Both the position numbers and the translations under genes were made by a program. The notes below the pieces were generated by a model. That model worked only from the letters and a program-made list of their open reading frames with translations. It was not told the origin of the DNA and did no database searches. From Mnemiopsis leidyi (Eukaryota; Ctenophora; Tentaculata; Lobata; Bolinopsidae), in NCBI GenBank assembly GCA_000226015.1, contig JH153122.1:456738-520737 (forward strand): 64,000 nt of DNA, given 5' to 3'. Shown piece after piece: positions 63,429-64,000 of this stretch (the stretch's first letter is position 1; each line of letters starts with the position of its first letter).

Positions 63429-63726
63429 ACTATTTTTAATGTTAAATAATTGTATCTTATACCAACACATGTTGTATTTAAACGATTAATAAGTCATTGA
63501 TTAGAATCACTTTCAAATCTCATACATCGCTATAAAATGCTAACCAAGTAACTTAGTAACGATATGATTGCGCTGGCAAGCGCAACCGGCGAACTACTCT
63601 TTCACGGCTTCACAAATAAGACTCCCCAGGCACTTGCCAGGGCCCAACCAAGTTCTTGTTGTCTAGGCCTTGGAGAGTTTATTACCTACCGTCGAGGACT
63701 TCACACGCTGTCACGCATTTCAGCGC

Positions 63727-63751
63727 GTTACCCGTTAAGCTAACGGGTAAC
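63727..63751. repeat. Perfect hairpin, 11-bp stem
   Basis: gttacccgtta, a 3-base spacer agc, then taacgggtaac. A second hairpin (ttgcgct-ggca-agcgcaa) lies near 63567-63585. No U-run or histone-type flanking signal suggests a terminator role. Confidence 0.8.
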
Positions 63752-63769
63752 TAAAAGAGTTGCAGGCTC

Positions 63770-63877
63770 GCCATTGGCGCCACTGTCGCCATTGGCGCCA
63801 CTGTCGCCATTGGTACCATTGTCGGCATTGGCACCATTGTCGACATTGGCGCCACTGTCGCCATTGGTACCATTGTC
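63770..63877. repeat. 18-bp minisatellite, six copies
   Basis: The unit is gccattggcgccactgtc or gccattggtaccattgtc, alternating in type, with a strict 18-base period and a partial seventh copy. Read on the minus strand, one frame stays open and gives a six-residue MATVAP/MATMVP repeat, but no start, exon or domain supports a protein. A further 15-base duplication (atcgagtggttccat) lies at 63938 and 63959. Confidence 0.95.
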
Positions 63878-64000
63878 GCCATCGGAATTTCAAATGATCC
63901 GTTCACTCTGAGTGGTGATCGTGAAAAAGGTATCGCCATCGAGTGGTTCCATGGGAAGATCGAGTGGTTCCATTAGAACATCCATTAGTTTAAATAAGTT

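Noticed and set aside
63751-63939. Minus-strand protein of MATVAP repeats
   Set aside because: It is a direct reading of the 18-bp minisatellite with no start context, splice site or non-repeat domain.

Overview
The window is nuclear DNA of an invertebrate animal. It is AT-rich, its genes are split by GT-AG introns of roughly 50 to 1,900 bases, and it carries animal gene families: a receptor guanylate cyclase, a chondroitin-type carbohydrate sulfotransferase, a filamin-superfamily protein and an SRCR protein. It also holds a hAT transposon relic, a possible SINE and an assembly gap of 10 Ns. Sequence alone does not fix the phylum. All gene models were spliced by eye; phases were checked across every junction reported.

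Layout. 1-6701 (minus): N-terminal 620 residues of a receptor guanylate cyclase-like gene, 13 exons, running off the left end. 6702-25207: about 18 kb with no convincing gene, rich in repeats: a hAT element with an exact 8-bp target duplication and a decayed BED zinc finger (14410-15494), a perfect 60-bp tandem duplication, a spacerless 68-bp perfect palindrome, long inverted repeats around the Ns, a possible MITE and a candidate pair of orphan exons. 25208-31058 (plus): complete seven-exon sulfotransferase of 361 residues. 31349-32063 (minus): a candidate two-exon orphan gene. 32064-32323: possible shared promoter with an inverted CCAAT box and a palindromic E-box. 33577-60067 (plus): a giant filamin-like gene of at least 7,864 codons. 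60689-63365 (plus): a secreted SRCR plus Ly6/uPAR-like protein of 378 residues. 63366-64000: minisatellite and hairpins.

The outstanding item is the filamin-like gene. A cysteine-motif-rich N-terminal extension of about 1,250 residues leads into two calponin-homology (actin-binding) domains and then about 56 filamin-type immunoglobulin repeats by eye count, against 24 in vertebrate filamins. Nearly all repeats sit in one uninterrupted 18,618-base exon, while the CH domains are cut into ordinary small exons. The second notable item is the SRCR-Ly6 fusion. There is no sign that the genes form one pathway: they are a membrane receptor, a Golgi enzyme, a cytoskeletal scaffold and a secreted protein lying side by side.
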